Assembly: GCA_022826905.1 (NCBI GenBank)
Contig: JAJDUA010000028.1
Coordinates: forward strand, 1-50,982
DNA: 50,982 bases
Direction of reading: 5' to 3'
Source of the DNA: Candidatus Dadabacteria bacterium
Lineage (GTDB): Bacteria > Desulfobacterota_D > UBA1144 > Nemesobacterales > Nemesobacteraceae
Position 1 is the stretch's first letter. Each line of letters starts with the position of its first letter. The position numbers and the translations under genes are program-made. Below are positions 1-9,260 of this stretch, piece by piece. Below the pieces are notes generated by a model. The model saw only the letters and a program-made list of their open reading frames with translations, was not told where the DNA came from and did not search any database.

Positions 1-140
1 TCGTTGTTTGACAGAAAAATTGCTGACGTGGTAAAGTCTGTTTTGAAGAAGAAAAAAAGAGAGAACCGGATGTCCGAATTCAGTGAGAATTACTGTCCGG
101 TTTTAATGAGAATTGGCGTCCGAAATCATGAGAATACGCA
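1..140. mobile_element. IS21-family-like terminal repeat end (element continues off the left edge)
   Basis: Three imperfect copies of a GTCCG-(8-10 nt)-TGAGAAT motif lie at about 72-92, 94-117 and 119-137, and the last ends in an ACGCA tip near 140. Multiple terminal repeats of this wording are typical of one branch of IS21-family elements. The helicase reading frame on the minus strand stops making sense exactly where these repeats begin, so I infer that the element inserted there. No transposase gene can be read in the 70 bp that remain to the left. The identification rests on remembered motif similarity only. Confidence 0.5.
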
Positions 141-699
141 CATAGCGACGTATAACGTTATTCAGAAGTCCTTCACGTGTTCGTCTGGTTACTGCGGGCG
201 CCCTGCCACGTCCGTCCCTTCGCACTTTTAAGTACTCGTTCAGTTGATCAGGTGAAAATCTGCCCATAATGTATTTGACCTCATCAATGAAGTAATCCAG
301 ATTGGCGGTAAAGCCCGCTTTTTGCAATAATCTGGTTATTCGGGCGTTTGTATCGGTATCTTTATCTATCTCTTGATCTGGTACGCAGAGGTTCTGTGCC
401 CACTCAGAAAACGTTGCGATTTCTATATGTACGGTTTCAGGATATTCTCTAGTTGCCAGGTGCTTCACATACCCTCGCAATGTCCGGTTGAATGTTAGAA
501 CCAGAACCTTGATCGTCTCATTGAGATTAAGGCGAGCTTGACGTGAACTGCGGGATGCGCAAAGCTGATGAAGCCTCATTAACGCTACCGTGGTCTTGCC
601 ACTGCCAGCAGCACCTCTAATCAGTCGAAATCCCGGTGCGGTATCTGTCAGAATGGGAAGTTGCTCAGCAGTTGGGATGACCTCATGCAGCACTTGCAT
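103..699 (-). pseudogene. Truncated UvrD/Rep-like superfamily 1 helicase (N-terminal part)
   Basis: This is the N-terminal ~185 residues of a UvrD-type (superfamily 1) helicase. A Q-like region (AEQLPIL) is followed by an ideal Walker A, GAAGSGKTT, about 30 residues in, and by the motif Ia-like stretch VLVLTFNRTL. Full-length proteins of this kind have 500-700 residues, so the Walker B, helicase motifs III-VI and any nuclease part are missing. The last residues are encoded by the IS21-type repeats, which shows that the gene is cut off by insertion. The start is taken at the ATG at 699; a TTG at 708 is also in frame. What survives binds ATP at best. It is probably a dead fragment of a larger accessory region lying to the left. 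Confidence 0.7.
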
Positions 700-708
700 G
701 GAAGGCAA

Positions 709-1068
709 AGGTATCCGAACGCCCGCATAGAATCAAGTATCAGCTGTATCTTTTTGTGTTTATGATGCATTATCTAATGTAGAAACAGCATAGGTGTTTG
801 CGAGATTAGGATTGTATGCGGTGGCGGGGCTAAAGCTAAGGCGGCAGACGTTGTTAGTTGATTCTCCCTGAATTCTATAATTCGAAGTCTTTCGGAGTTA
901 CAGAAAACCATAAAAAGTTTTGTACTTACACATGTACATACTTGAGTCTGTAATTCCGGTCACTTACAATACGAATGTGTGAAAGGTCAGAAAAAAGAAA
1001 TAGAGACAATGCGGGCTAGGGTAAAAGTGGACCGGTTGTTTAACTGCATGTCGGGAGGGCGGATCTAA
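709..1068. other. 360-bp non-coding gap
   Basis: I find no convincing gene, RNA or repeat here. It is the shared upstream region of the truncated helicase (minus) and the DUF1902 antitoxin (plus), so promoters are expected. The only structured part is a short palindromic patch (ACATGT with TGTACATAC) near 930-945, which could be an operator but is too short to claim. Confidence 0.4.
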
Positions 1069-1227
1069 ATGGAGAATCTAGTTTTTGAGGTTTCCTGGGA
1101 TGAGGAAGCCGAGGTTTGGTACACTTCGGAAACTCCCATTCAAGGGGCAATGGCCGAGGCTCCGACTCTTGAAGAGTTAAGCAAGAAGCTGTCTGTGATT
1201 ATTCCCGAAGTGCTAGCGGCAGAGTAG
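1069..1227 (+). CDS. Small DUF1902-family antitoxin-like protein (orphan)
   Basis: This gene encodes 52 residues. The start ATG at 1069 is preceded by a GGAGGG ribosome-binding site about 9 bases upstream. The pattern is a beta strand FEVSWDEEAEVWY, then a TLEELSKKL helix and a final IIPEVL. That is the layout of DUF1902, a HicB-like antitoxin fold that usually sits beside a HicA-type mRNA-cleaving toxin. No toxin gene is present: the next gene, scpB, converges from the other strand 10 bp after the stop. It is therefore either an orphan remnant or an antitoxin acting in trans. The family call comes from the sequence pattern; no function has been shown. Confidence 0.65.
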   Translation: MENLVFEVSWDEEAEVWYTSETPIQGAMAEAPTLEELSKKLSVIIPEVLAAE

Positions 1228-1237
1228 GGTGTACTGG

Positions 1238-1789
1238 TTACTCAGGTTCTTTAATATCCTCTTTAATCTTCTCGATTTCCTTTACCGTGGGAAGATCCTT
1301 CAGATTTTTAAGGCCGAATGTCTCGAGAAAAAGATCAGTGGTCCTGTAGAGAAAAGGCTTTCCCGGAACTTCCTTTCTTCCCGCGATCTCGATGAACCTT
1401 CTCTCAAGAAGCATGCTCACGCTGCTTGAGCAGTCAACCCCTCTTATCTTTTCAACCTCGACTTTTGTAACTGGTTGCTCGTAAGCCATTATGGCGAGTA
1501 CTTCAAGCGCGGCCTTGGAGAGCCTGAACTTCTTTATTTCCTTGTTAAACTCGACTATGTATTGTGAGTACTCGGGACGGGTCCTGAACTGATATCCCCC
1601 GGCGACACTGCTTAGAAAGAAGCTTCGCCCCATCTCCTCCCAGCGCTTCTGGAGTTCGTCGAGAGCGGCGGTTATCTCTTTTTTCTCAGCGTCCTTAAGA
1701 AACCCGGAGATTTCCTGAATAGTTAAAGGGTGTTTAGAAACGAATATCAAGCATTCTATTATATTTTCAAGAGAACTTCTATCGTCCAT
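1238..1789 (-). CDS. scpB: Segregation and condensation protein B
   Basis: ScpB is a kleisin-associated subunit of the SMC-ScpAB condensin, which compacts and separates the chromosome in the cytoplasm. The 183-residue product has the expected length and tandem winged-helix character: an N-terminal IIECLIFVSKHPLT segment, the central SKAALEVLAIMAYEQPVTK helix-turn typical of ScpB, and a GRKEVPGKPFLYRTT wing. Its start lies inside the end of scpA (11-bp overlap), so the two are probably translationally coupled, as is usual for these partners. It is the last gene of the metK-ahcY-xerD-M50-scpA-scpB run. Confidence 0.93.
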   Translation of the reverse strand: MDDRSSLENIIECLIFVSKHPLTIQEISGFLKDAEKKEITAALDELQKRWEEMGRSFFLSSVAGGYQFRTRPEYSQYIVEFNKEIKKFRLSKAALEVLAIMAYEQPVTKVEVEKIRGVDCSSSVSMLLERRFIEIAGRKEVPGKPFLYRTTDLFLETFGLKNLKDLPTVKEIEKIKEDIKEPE

Positions 1790-2528
1790 TTTCCTTCCTC
1801 AGAATTATCTTTATAGGTTCTTTGAAAGTCGGCTGAAAAACATCCAGGATGCCTTCTTTCAGCAGCTCCAGTATCGAGAGAAAGGTTACCACGAGTTTCA
1901 TGCGGTTTTTATCCCCCTCGAAGAGATCTCCGAAGAGAACCTCTTTTTCCCTCCTCATTATTTCGATTACCTGGTCTTTTCTCTCCTCAACGCTGTAAGT
2001 CTGCGGGGTAAGGGATATTTCCCTTGTCTCAGCCTTCTTTGTGTCTTCGCATATCTTGGAGAAGGCGTCCACTAGGGACCAGAGGTCGAATTTCACGAAT
2101 TCCGTCTCTTCTGCCGGCTCTCCGAACATTTCCCTGCGGTCGTAACCCGCCAGAAAGACGTCTTTTCCGAGAATCTCCATCCCCCCGAGCTCCGCCGCCG
2201 CGCTTCTGTACTTCTCATACTCAAGCAGGCGTCTTACGAGTTCCTCCCTGGGGTCCTCTTCCTCCTCTTCGCCTTCTTCCTTTATCCTGGGAAGAAGCAT
2301 GCGCGATTTTATGTACCCCAGTTCGGCCGCCATGGACATGTAATCCCCGACGACCTCGAGGTTCACGTCCTTCAGGAACTCCAGGTATTCAAGGTACTGC
2401 TCGGTTATGAGCGCAATGGGTATGTCGTAGATGTCCACCTCGTGTTTCTTTATGAGGTGAATCAGCAGGTCAAGCGGGCCGTTGAATATCTCGAGCTGTA
2501 CGCTGTAGGCTGACTGTGGGTCTTCCAT
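1779..2528 (-). CDS. scpA: Segregation and condensation protein A (kleisin)
   Basis: ScpA is the kleisin that bridges the SMC dimer heads and binds ScpB. The 249-residue protein shows the family opening (LEIFNGPLDLLIHLIKKHEVDIYDIPI), a middle acidic linker (EEGEEEEEDPREELV), and a C-terminal winged-helix-like end (VVTFLSILELLKEG). The length is normal. It overlaps scpB by 11 bp and follows the M50 protease gene by 24 bp. No SMC gene is in the window. Confidence 0.94.
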   Translation of the reverse strand: MEDPQSAYSVQLEIFNGPLDLLIHLIKKHEVDIYDIPIALITEQYLEYLEFLKDVNLEVVGDYMSMAAELGYIKSRMLLPRIKEEGEEEEEDPREELVRRLLEYEKYRSAAAELGGMEILGKDVFLAGYDRREMFGEPAEETEFVKFDLWSLVDAFSKICEDTKKAETREISLTPQTYSVEERKDQVIEIMRREKEVLFGDLFEGDKNRMKLVVTFLSILELLKEGILDVFQPTFKEPIKIILRKENGR

Positions 2529-2552
2529 TTTTCCCTTTCTCTTGCCGAACCG

Positions 2553-3221
2553 CTACGGGTTCATCGCCCGGATCACGATCTCAAGTTCGCTCGGGCTGAA
2601 ATTGCACATTTCTATAAAGATAACCACAGGAACGCGTATGAAGTAACCCAGGAATTTCCCGCCGAACAGGAAAAAGGCGAAAAGAATGAATATTCCGTAG
2701 GTTTCAAATCTCGCGTACCTGTAAGCGAGACTGTCGGGAAGCAGTCCGTAGAGCACCCGAGAGCCGTCAAGCGGCGGAACGGGGATCATGTTGAAAACGG
2801 CAAGCACTATCCCTATGTACATGAACCACACGAGCATCCGCGCGGCCACGTCGACCCCGCTTCCCGGAGGTATGACCGCGAAGTTCTCGAATATGACCTT
2901 TAGAATCACGGCAGCCGCAATTGCGGTCAGAATGTTTGATACGGGGCCCGCAAGCGCGACCATGAGCATGTCTTTTTTCGGGTTCCTGAAGTTTCGCGGG
3001 TCAACGGGAACCGGTTTCGCCCATCCGAAATGCACGATGAAAAGCAGCAGGGTTCCCAGCACGTCAAGGTGCACGAGAGGGTTAAGCGACAGCCTTCCCT
3101 GTCTCTTCGCCGTGTCGTCCCCGAGCCTGTAGGCCACAAGCGCGTGGGCGTACTCGTGTATGGTAAGAGAAAAAAGGATTACGGGGACCAGTATTATGAG
3201 AAATTGGTAGTTCATATCCAT
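2553..3221 (-). CDS. Site-2-protease-type M50 membrane metalloprotease
   Basis: This 222-residue integral membrane protein belongs to the small YwhC/M50 subgroup. The zinc ligand motif HEYAH is at residues 23-27 inside the first membrane segment, and the second conserved motif is NMIPVPPLDG near 145-155, which supplies the third zinc ligand in this family. Four to five hydrophobic stretches are visible. The family cuts proteins within membranes; the substrate cannot be told. The gene sits between xerD (3 bp away) and scpA, an order that recurs in many bacteria. The start could be the ATG at 3221 or the one at 3215. Confidence 0.9.
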   Translation of the reverse strand: MDMNYQFLIILVPVILFSLTIHEYAHALVAYRLGDDTAKRQGRLSLNPLVHLDVLGTLLLFIVHFGWAKPVPVDPRNFRNPKKDMLMVALAGPVSNILTAIAAAVILKVIFENFAVIPPGSGVDVAARMLVWFMYIGIVLAVFNMIPVPPLDGSRVLYGLLPDSLAYRYARFETYGIFILFAFFLFGGKFLGYFIRVPVVIFIEMCNFSPSELEIVIRAMNP

Positions 3222-3224
3222 AGT

Positions 3225-4118
3225 TTACGCTCTTGGGTGAGATTTTTCGTGTATGCGTTTCAGCCTTTCTTTTTCAACATAAGTGTATATCTGGGTAGTG
3301 GATATGTCCGAGTGACCGAGCATGGCCTGTATGGCCCGCAGGTCGGCCCCCCGCTCAAGCAGGTGCGTGGCGAAGGAGTGGCGAAGCACGTGGGGGGTTA
3401 TGTGGGAGTGGATGCCGGCGGCGAGGGCGTAGTCCTTTATCATGCGCCAGAAGCGCTGACGGCTCATCTTTGAGCCGGTTCTGGAGGTAACGAAAAGGTA
3501 CTCCGAAACCCTTTCCCGAAGAAGCCTGGGCCTTGAGTCAGAGAGGTAGTCCCTTACTTTCCTGATGGCGGCGTCGCCTATGGGAACTATTCTCTCCTTG
3601 CTTCCCTTGCCGAGGGTGATGACGTAGCCGTGGTCAAGGTTGACGCGGTTAAGCTCAAGTGAGATCAGTTCAGATACCCTGACCCCTGTGGCGTAGAGAA
3701 CCTCGAGCATCGCTCGGTCCCTTAGCGCCTCTGCGGACTTGCCTTCCTCGGGCTCTTGCAACAGCCTTTCGACCTCTTCAAGCGAGAGGGTGTGGGGAAG
3801 GGTTTTTGCAGGCTTGGGAGAGACGGTGTTTCTGAGCGGATCCTCGGTTATGACGCTTTCTGTAAGCAGGAACCTGAAGAACTGCTTTATGGAAACTATG
3901 TTTCTCGCCACGCTTCTCGGGGAGAGCTTCTTTTTCCTGAGGTGATCGAAAAAGGCGGCTATCTCACCTTCGCTTACGGCGGCGGGGTCGGATATGCCCC
4001 TTTTGTCGAGAAATGCCACAAGGGACGTTATGTCCCTTGAATATGACTGAATGGTGTTTTTCGAAAGGCCCCTGTTCACAGTGAGATATACAAGGAACGA
4101 ATCGAGGTATTCATCCAT
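3225..4118 (-). CDS. xerD: Site-specific tyrosine recombinase XerD
   Basis: The 297-residue product has the core-binding domain first (LVYLTVNRGLSKNTIQSYSRD). The catalytic domain contains the Arg of ATGVRVSELI, the Lys of LGKGSKERIVPI, HxxR in HVLRHSFATHLL, the His of MLGHSD and the nucleophile Tyr in IYTYV. XerC and XerD jointly resolve chromosome dimers at dif. The neighbourhood (M50-scpAB) and the length favour XerD over XerC, but the two are hard to separate by eye. It lies in a housekeeping operon, so it is unlikely to be the integrase of the distant defence island. Confidence 0.88.
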   Translation of the reverse strand: MDEYLDSFLVYLTVNRGLSKNTIQSYSRDITSLVAFLDKRGISDPAAVSEGEIAAFFDHLRKKKLSPRSVARNIVSIKQFFRFLLTESVITEDPLRNTVSPKPAKTLPHTLSLEEVERLLQEPEEGKSAEALRDRAMLEVLYATGVRVSELISLELNRVNLDHGYVITLGKGSKERIVPIGDAAIRKVRDYLSDSRPRLLRERVSEYLFVTSRTGSKMSRQRFWRMIKDYALAAGIHSHITPHVLRHSFATHLLERGADLRAIQAMLGHSDISTTQIYTYVEKERLKRIHEKSHPRA

Positions 4119-4123
4119 TAATC

Positions 4124-6579
<2,456 letters not shown>

Positions 6580-6602
6580 TAAGCGACCTCAAAAGTCCAA
6601 GT

Positions 6603-6630
6603 AATATAATTATTCTGGTCTTTCTGTCAA
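6603..6630 (-). promoter_or_regulatory. Sigma70-type promoter for metK-ahcY operon
   Basis: On the minus strand a consensus -35 box, TTGACA (6625-6630), and a -10 box, TATATT (6603-6608), are 16 bp apart. The -10 box is about 24 bp ahead of the metK start codon. The leader is therefore short and leaves no room for a riboswitch. The boxes are seen directly; promoter activity is inferred. Confidence 0.6.
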
Positions 6631-6743
6631 CAATCCGTTTTTTGTGTGGAATCGCCTTGGGTTCCATATATGGGTGCGTGGGTTTTTCCTGTCGTTCGGT
6701 TAAAATATCAAGTAATCCTACTGCACCCTTCGGAGAAAATGAA

Positions 6744-7418
6744 ATGAAAAAACTCCTGGCTCCTTCGATACTCTCGTGTGACTATCTTCGTCTTGAGGAG
6801 GAGGTGAACGCCGTTTGCGAGGCGGGCGCCGATCTTATCCACGTTGACGTGATGGACGGGCATTTCGTCCCGAACATAAGCATAGGAATACCCATAGTGG
6901 AGGCGATTGCCCGGATGGAATCCCCGCCCCAGATGGATATACACCTGATGATTGACAGTCCCGAGAAATTCACGGAAAAATTCATAGACGCGGGCTCTCC
7001 TCACGTTAAGATCGTCACGGTCCAGATGGAAGCCTGCAACCTTCTCTACAGTGCCCTCTCATCCATCAGGTGGAGGGGGATTATGACCGGCGTGGCCCTT
7101 AACCCCGCAACCCCGATCGGCGTGATAGAGGAGAAGCTGATGGAGCTTATAGATGTGATAGTGATAATGACCGTGGAGCCGGGATTCGGGGGTCAGAAGT
7201 TTATTCCCGAGATGCTGTCGAAGATAAGGGACCTGAGGTCTCTGCTTGACAAGATGGACGGAAAGAAGCCGCTTATTGAAGCTGACGGCGGGATAAATCT
7301 CGGGAACATAAGGGAAGTGATCGAAGCCGGAGCGGACATAGTGGTAACGGGATCCGGAATATACAAGACGGAAAACTACGCCGATACGATGTCGGCCATG
7401 CGCGAGATGATGGGGTAG
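6744..7418 (+). CDS. rpe: Ribulose-phosphate 3-epimerase
   Basis: Rpe interconverts ribulose 5-phosphate and xylulose 5-phosphate in the pentose phosphate pathway. The 224-residue TIM barrel begins MKKLLAPSIL and has the metal/active-site stretch HVDVMDGHFVPN and the phosphate-binding VEPGFGGQKF. The frame is open upstream to 6642, but the ATG at 6744 starts the conserved protein and has a GGAGA site 8 bp before it, so I chose it. It is divergent from metK and heads a three-gene run with an unknown gene and a DnaC-like loader. Confidence 0.95.
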   Translation: MKKLLAPSILSCDYLRLEEEVNAVCEAGADLIHVDVMDGHFVPNISIGIPIVEAIARMESPPQMDIHLMIDSPEKFTEKFIDAGSPHVKIVTVQMEACNLLYSALSSIRWRGIMTGVALNPATPIGVIEEKLMELIDVIVIMTVEPGFGGQKFIPEMLSKIRDLRSLLDKMDGKKPLIEADGGINLGNIREVIEAGADIVVTGSGIYKTENYADTMSAMREMMG

Positions 7419-7456
7419 GGGACAGACCCGAGGGCTGCGTGTTTTTCCGGGGAAAG

Positions 7457-8113
7457 ATGAAGTCTCTAGAGCGAAACTACATTGCCGACATAGAGCGGTA
7501 TTTTCTCGGGCTTGCGGGGAAGGGCCTCATGCTTTCGGCCAGGGACTACGGTTTTATAAGGGAGCTTGGTGAAAGATCCGTCTCAAAGGAAATGGTAATT
7601 AAGGCTATAGCCTACGGCTTTGAGCAAAAGAGACAGAGAGGGGCCGAGGAGCCGAGGGGGCTTTTCAACATAAGGCATGAGATTGAAGATTACCTTAGGG
7701 CACAGTCAGTAGAACGGGAGTCGAGACGGGCAAGACCCCAAAGCTCCGGTTTTGCCAAAAGCAGTATAATAGAACAGGCCCTGAAGAGGCTTGATAGGAT
7801 CATAATTGAGGAAAAAAGAGAGGATATAAGGGAGAAATACGAAAAACTCAGACAGAGGGTTCGAGAGACAGACGACGCGGGGTCCGCTAACGTATACAAG
7901 CAGTTTAATTCTTTGTGGCGGGGTTTTGTTGAAGATGTTTTCTCGGGTCTTTCCGCCGAGAGACAAAAGCAGATAACGGATTCTGCCCTGAGCAGACTTC
8001 CGGAGGAGGCAAAACTCTACGACGAGGACGCGAAGAAAAGAACCATTAATGCCTTCAGGGATGAAATCGTATGCGAAACTCTCGGTATAAATAATGTTTT
8101 CGCGATGAAGTAA
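7457..8113 (+). CDS. Unknown 218-residue helical protein, partner of DnaC-like gene
   Basis: I do not recognise this family. The protein is mostly charged and helical. Its N-terminal third (IERYFLGLAGKGLMLSARDYGF) looks like a small helical domain, and a long basic-acidic helix follows near residues 95-150 (EEKREDIREKYEKLRQRV). The gene ends 1 bp before the DnaC-like gene, so the two are almost certainly co-translated and may work together, for instance in loading the replicative helicase (inference from position only). A GTG at 7439 is also in frame. The ATG at 7457 is preferred because GGGGAAAG lies just before it. Confidence 0.6.
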   Translation: MKSLERNYIADIERYFLGLAGKGLMLSARDYGFIRELGERSVSKEMVIKAIAYGFEQKRQRGAEEPRGLFNIRHEIEDYLRAQSVERESRRARPQSSGFAKSSIIEQALKRLDRIIIEEKREDIREKYEKLRQRVRETDDAGSANVYKQFNSLWRGFVEDVFSGLSAERQKQITDSALSRLPEEAKLYDEDAKKRTINAFRDEIVCETLGINNVFAMK

Positions 8114-8114
8114 C

Positions 8115-8933
8115 ATGGCCAGAATAAGACACATTGCGACCGGTTGTCGAACATGTTCCGGCAGGGGGTACATGATTTCCACAGAGAACGATCAGTACGC
8201 CCGTGCGCAGCTCTGCGGCTGCGTTTCCGAGTGCAGCGACTGCGGAGGGTCGGGGACGGTGTTCCTGGAGAACGAAAGGGGCTACAGGTACCTTGAACGC
8301 TGCGGGACCTGCGGAGTGGTAAGACTTAAAATCAGGAGATACAACAATGCGAAGATTCCATCAAAGTTCGCCGGTGTTCTTCAGTCAGACGATATAGACC
8401 CGCGTGGACAGAGTCAGCTTGATGCAATGACCTACGTTAAGTCGTTTGTCGATAAGTACCCGGAGGAAAAAGGCTTTCTGCTTATGGGAGGTCCCGGGCT
8501 TGCCAAGACACGCCTTGCAGTAGGGGCCATAGCGGAGCTTACTCTCCAGAAAGCCGTTGAGTGCGTGTTTACCGATTTCTTCTTTCTTCTTGGGGACCTG
8601 CGGAAAGCCTATTCCGAGGGGATTCCCGAAAACGAGATAATAGGACCGCTAATAAATGCGGAAATTCTGGTTATAGACGAGATGGGAAAAGGCAAAAGTT
8701 CCGAATGGGAGCAGAACATCCTTGATCAGCTCATTTCCAAGCGTTACAACTCCTCAAAGAAGACTCTTGTTACTACCAATTATGTGGCTAGGGAGTCACT
8801 ACCTAAAAAATCCAGGAATAAAACGGAAATACTTGAAGACAGGGTGGGGGAGAGGATAGCTTCAAGGCTTTATGAGATGTGCACCCCGCTTTTCATTGAG
8901 GGAAACGACTACAGGAAAGATGGAATTTCCTAA
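8115..8933 (+). CDS. DnaC/DnaI-like AAA+ ATPase with N-terminal DnaJ-type zinc fingers
   Basis: This 272-residue protein starts with two CxxCxGxG knuckles (Cys 11/14 and 40/43) plus further Cys pairs at 34/36 and 63/66, enough to bind two zincs. An AAA+ domain of the DnaC/IstB type follows: Walker A at 125-132 (GGPGLAKT) and Walker B LVIDEMGKG near 190, then the sensor-1-like LVTTNY. Loaders of this type place the replicative helicase on DNA. One oddity is that the last glycine of Walker A is alanine (residue 130). It follows the unknown gene by 1 bp. IstB of an IS21 element was considered, but no istA gene is adjacent. Confidence 0.75.
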   Translation: MARIRHIATGCRTCSGRGYMISTENDQYARAQLCGCVSECSDCGGSGTVFLENERGYRYLERCGTCGVVRLKIRRYNNAKIPSKFAGVLQSDDIDPRGQSQLDAMTYVKSFVDKYPEEKGFLLMGGPGLAKTRLAVGAIAELTLQKAVECVFTDFFFLLGDLRKAYSEGIPENEIIGPLINAEILVIDEMGKGKSSEWEQNILDQLISKRYNSSKKTLVTTNYVARESLPKKSRNKTEILEDRVGERIASRLYEMCTPLFIEGNDYRKDGIS

Positions 8934-9176
8934 AATATTGCCGGGTTCAACTGAAATCCAAAGCTGATGTACTATCGCTAGGGCGGCTGTCTTTGATTTT
9001 TTTATTTTGACCTTTTCTATGCGGTTTCAATGAGAATGAATAAAAATTATGAGAATTTAATATTTTTTGTTCTTTAGTTCCGGAGGTGATGTTATGGGTA
9101 AGGAGAGAAGCAGATCATCAGACATGGTAAATATTTCTGTTCAGATTCCTGCTGAAACCGCCGAAATATTGGAAAA

Positions 9177-9260
9177 GATATCAAAGATAGAGGAAAGGCC
9201 AAAAAGCTATTACGTGAGGAAGGGCTTAGAGCTATTTTTAATGACTAGGCTGGAAGATTT
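9177..9260. repeat. Left copy of 84-bp target-site duplication
   Basis: An 84-bp stretch starting GATATCAAAG and ending GGAAGATTT is repeated exactly at 11181-11264, on the other side of the IS element. The boundary is ambiguous by 1 bp because the element tip and the repeat share a base. It covers codons 28-56 of the antitoxin gene. Confidence 0.9.

Noticed and set aside
3225-4118. Tyrosine recombinase as the integrase of the defence island
   Set aside because: It is 23 kb away, lies in a housekeeping operon and has XerD features.
6580-6743. SAM or SAH riboswitch upstream of metK-ahcY
   Set aside because: The promoter lies about 24 bp before the metK start, leaving no leader, and no conserved riboswitch core is visible there or in the 50-bp metK-ahcY gap.
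9028-9056. CGGTTTCAATGAGAAT and ATGAGAAT motifs like an IS21 end, just after an IstB-like ATPase
   Set aside because: Only two loose motifs are present, the spacing differs from that at 72-137, and the gene before the ATPase is not istA. Probably chance or an old trace.
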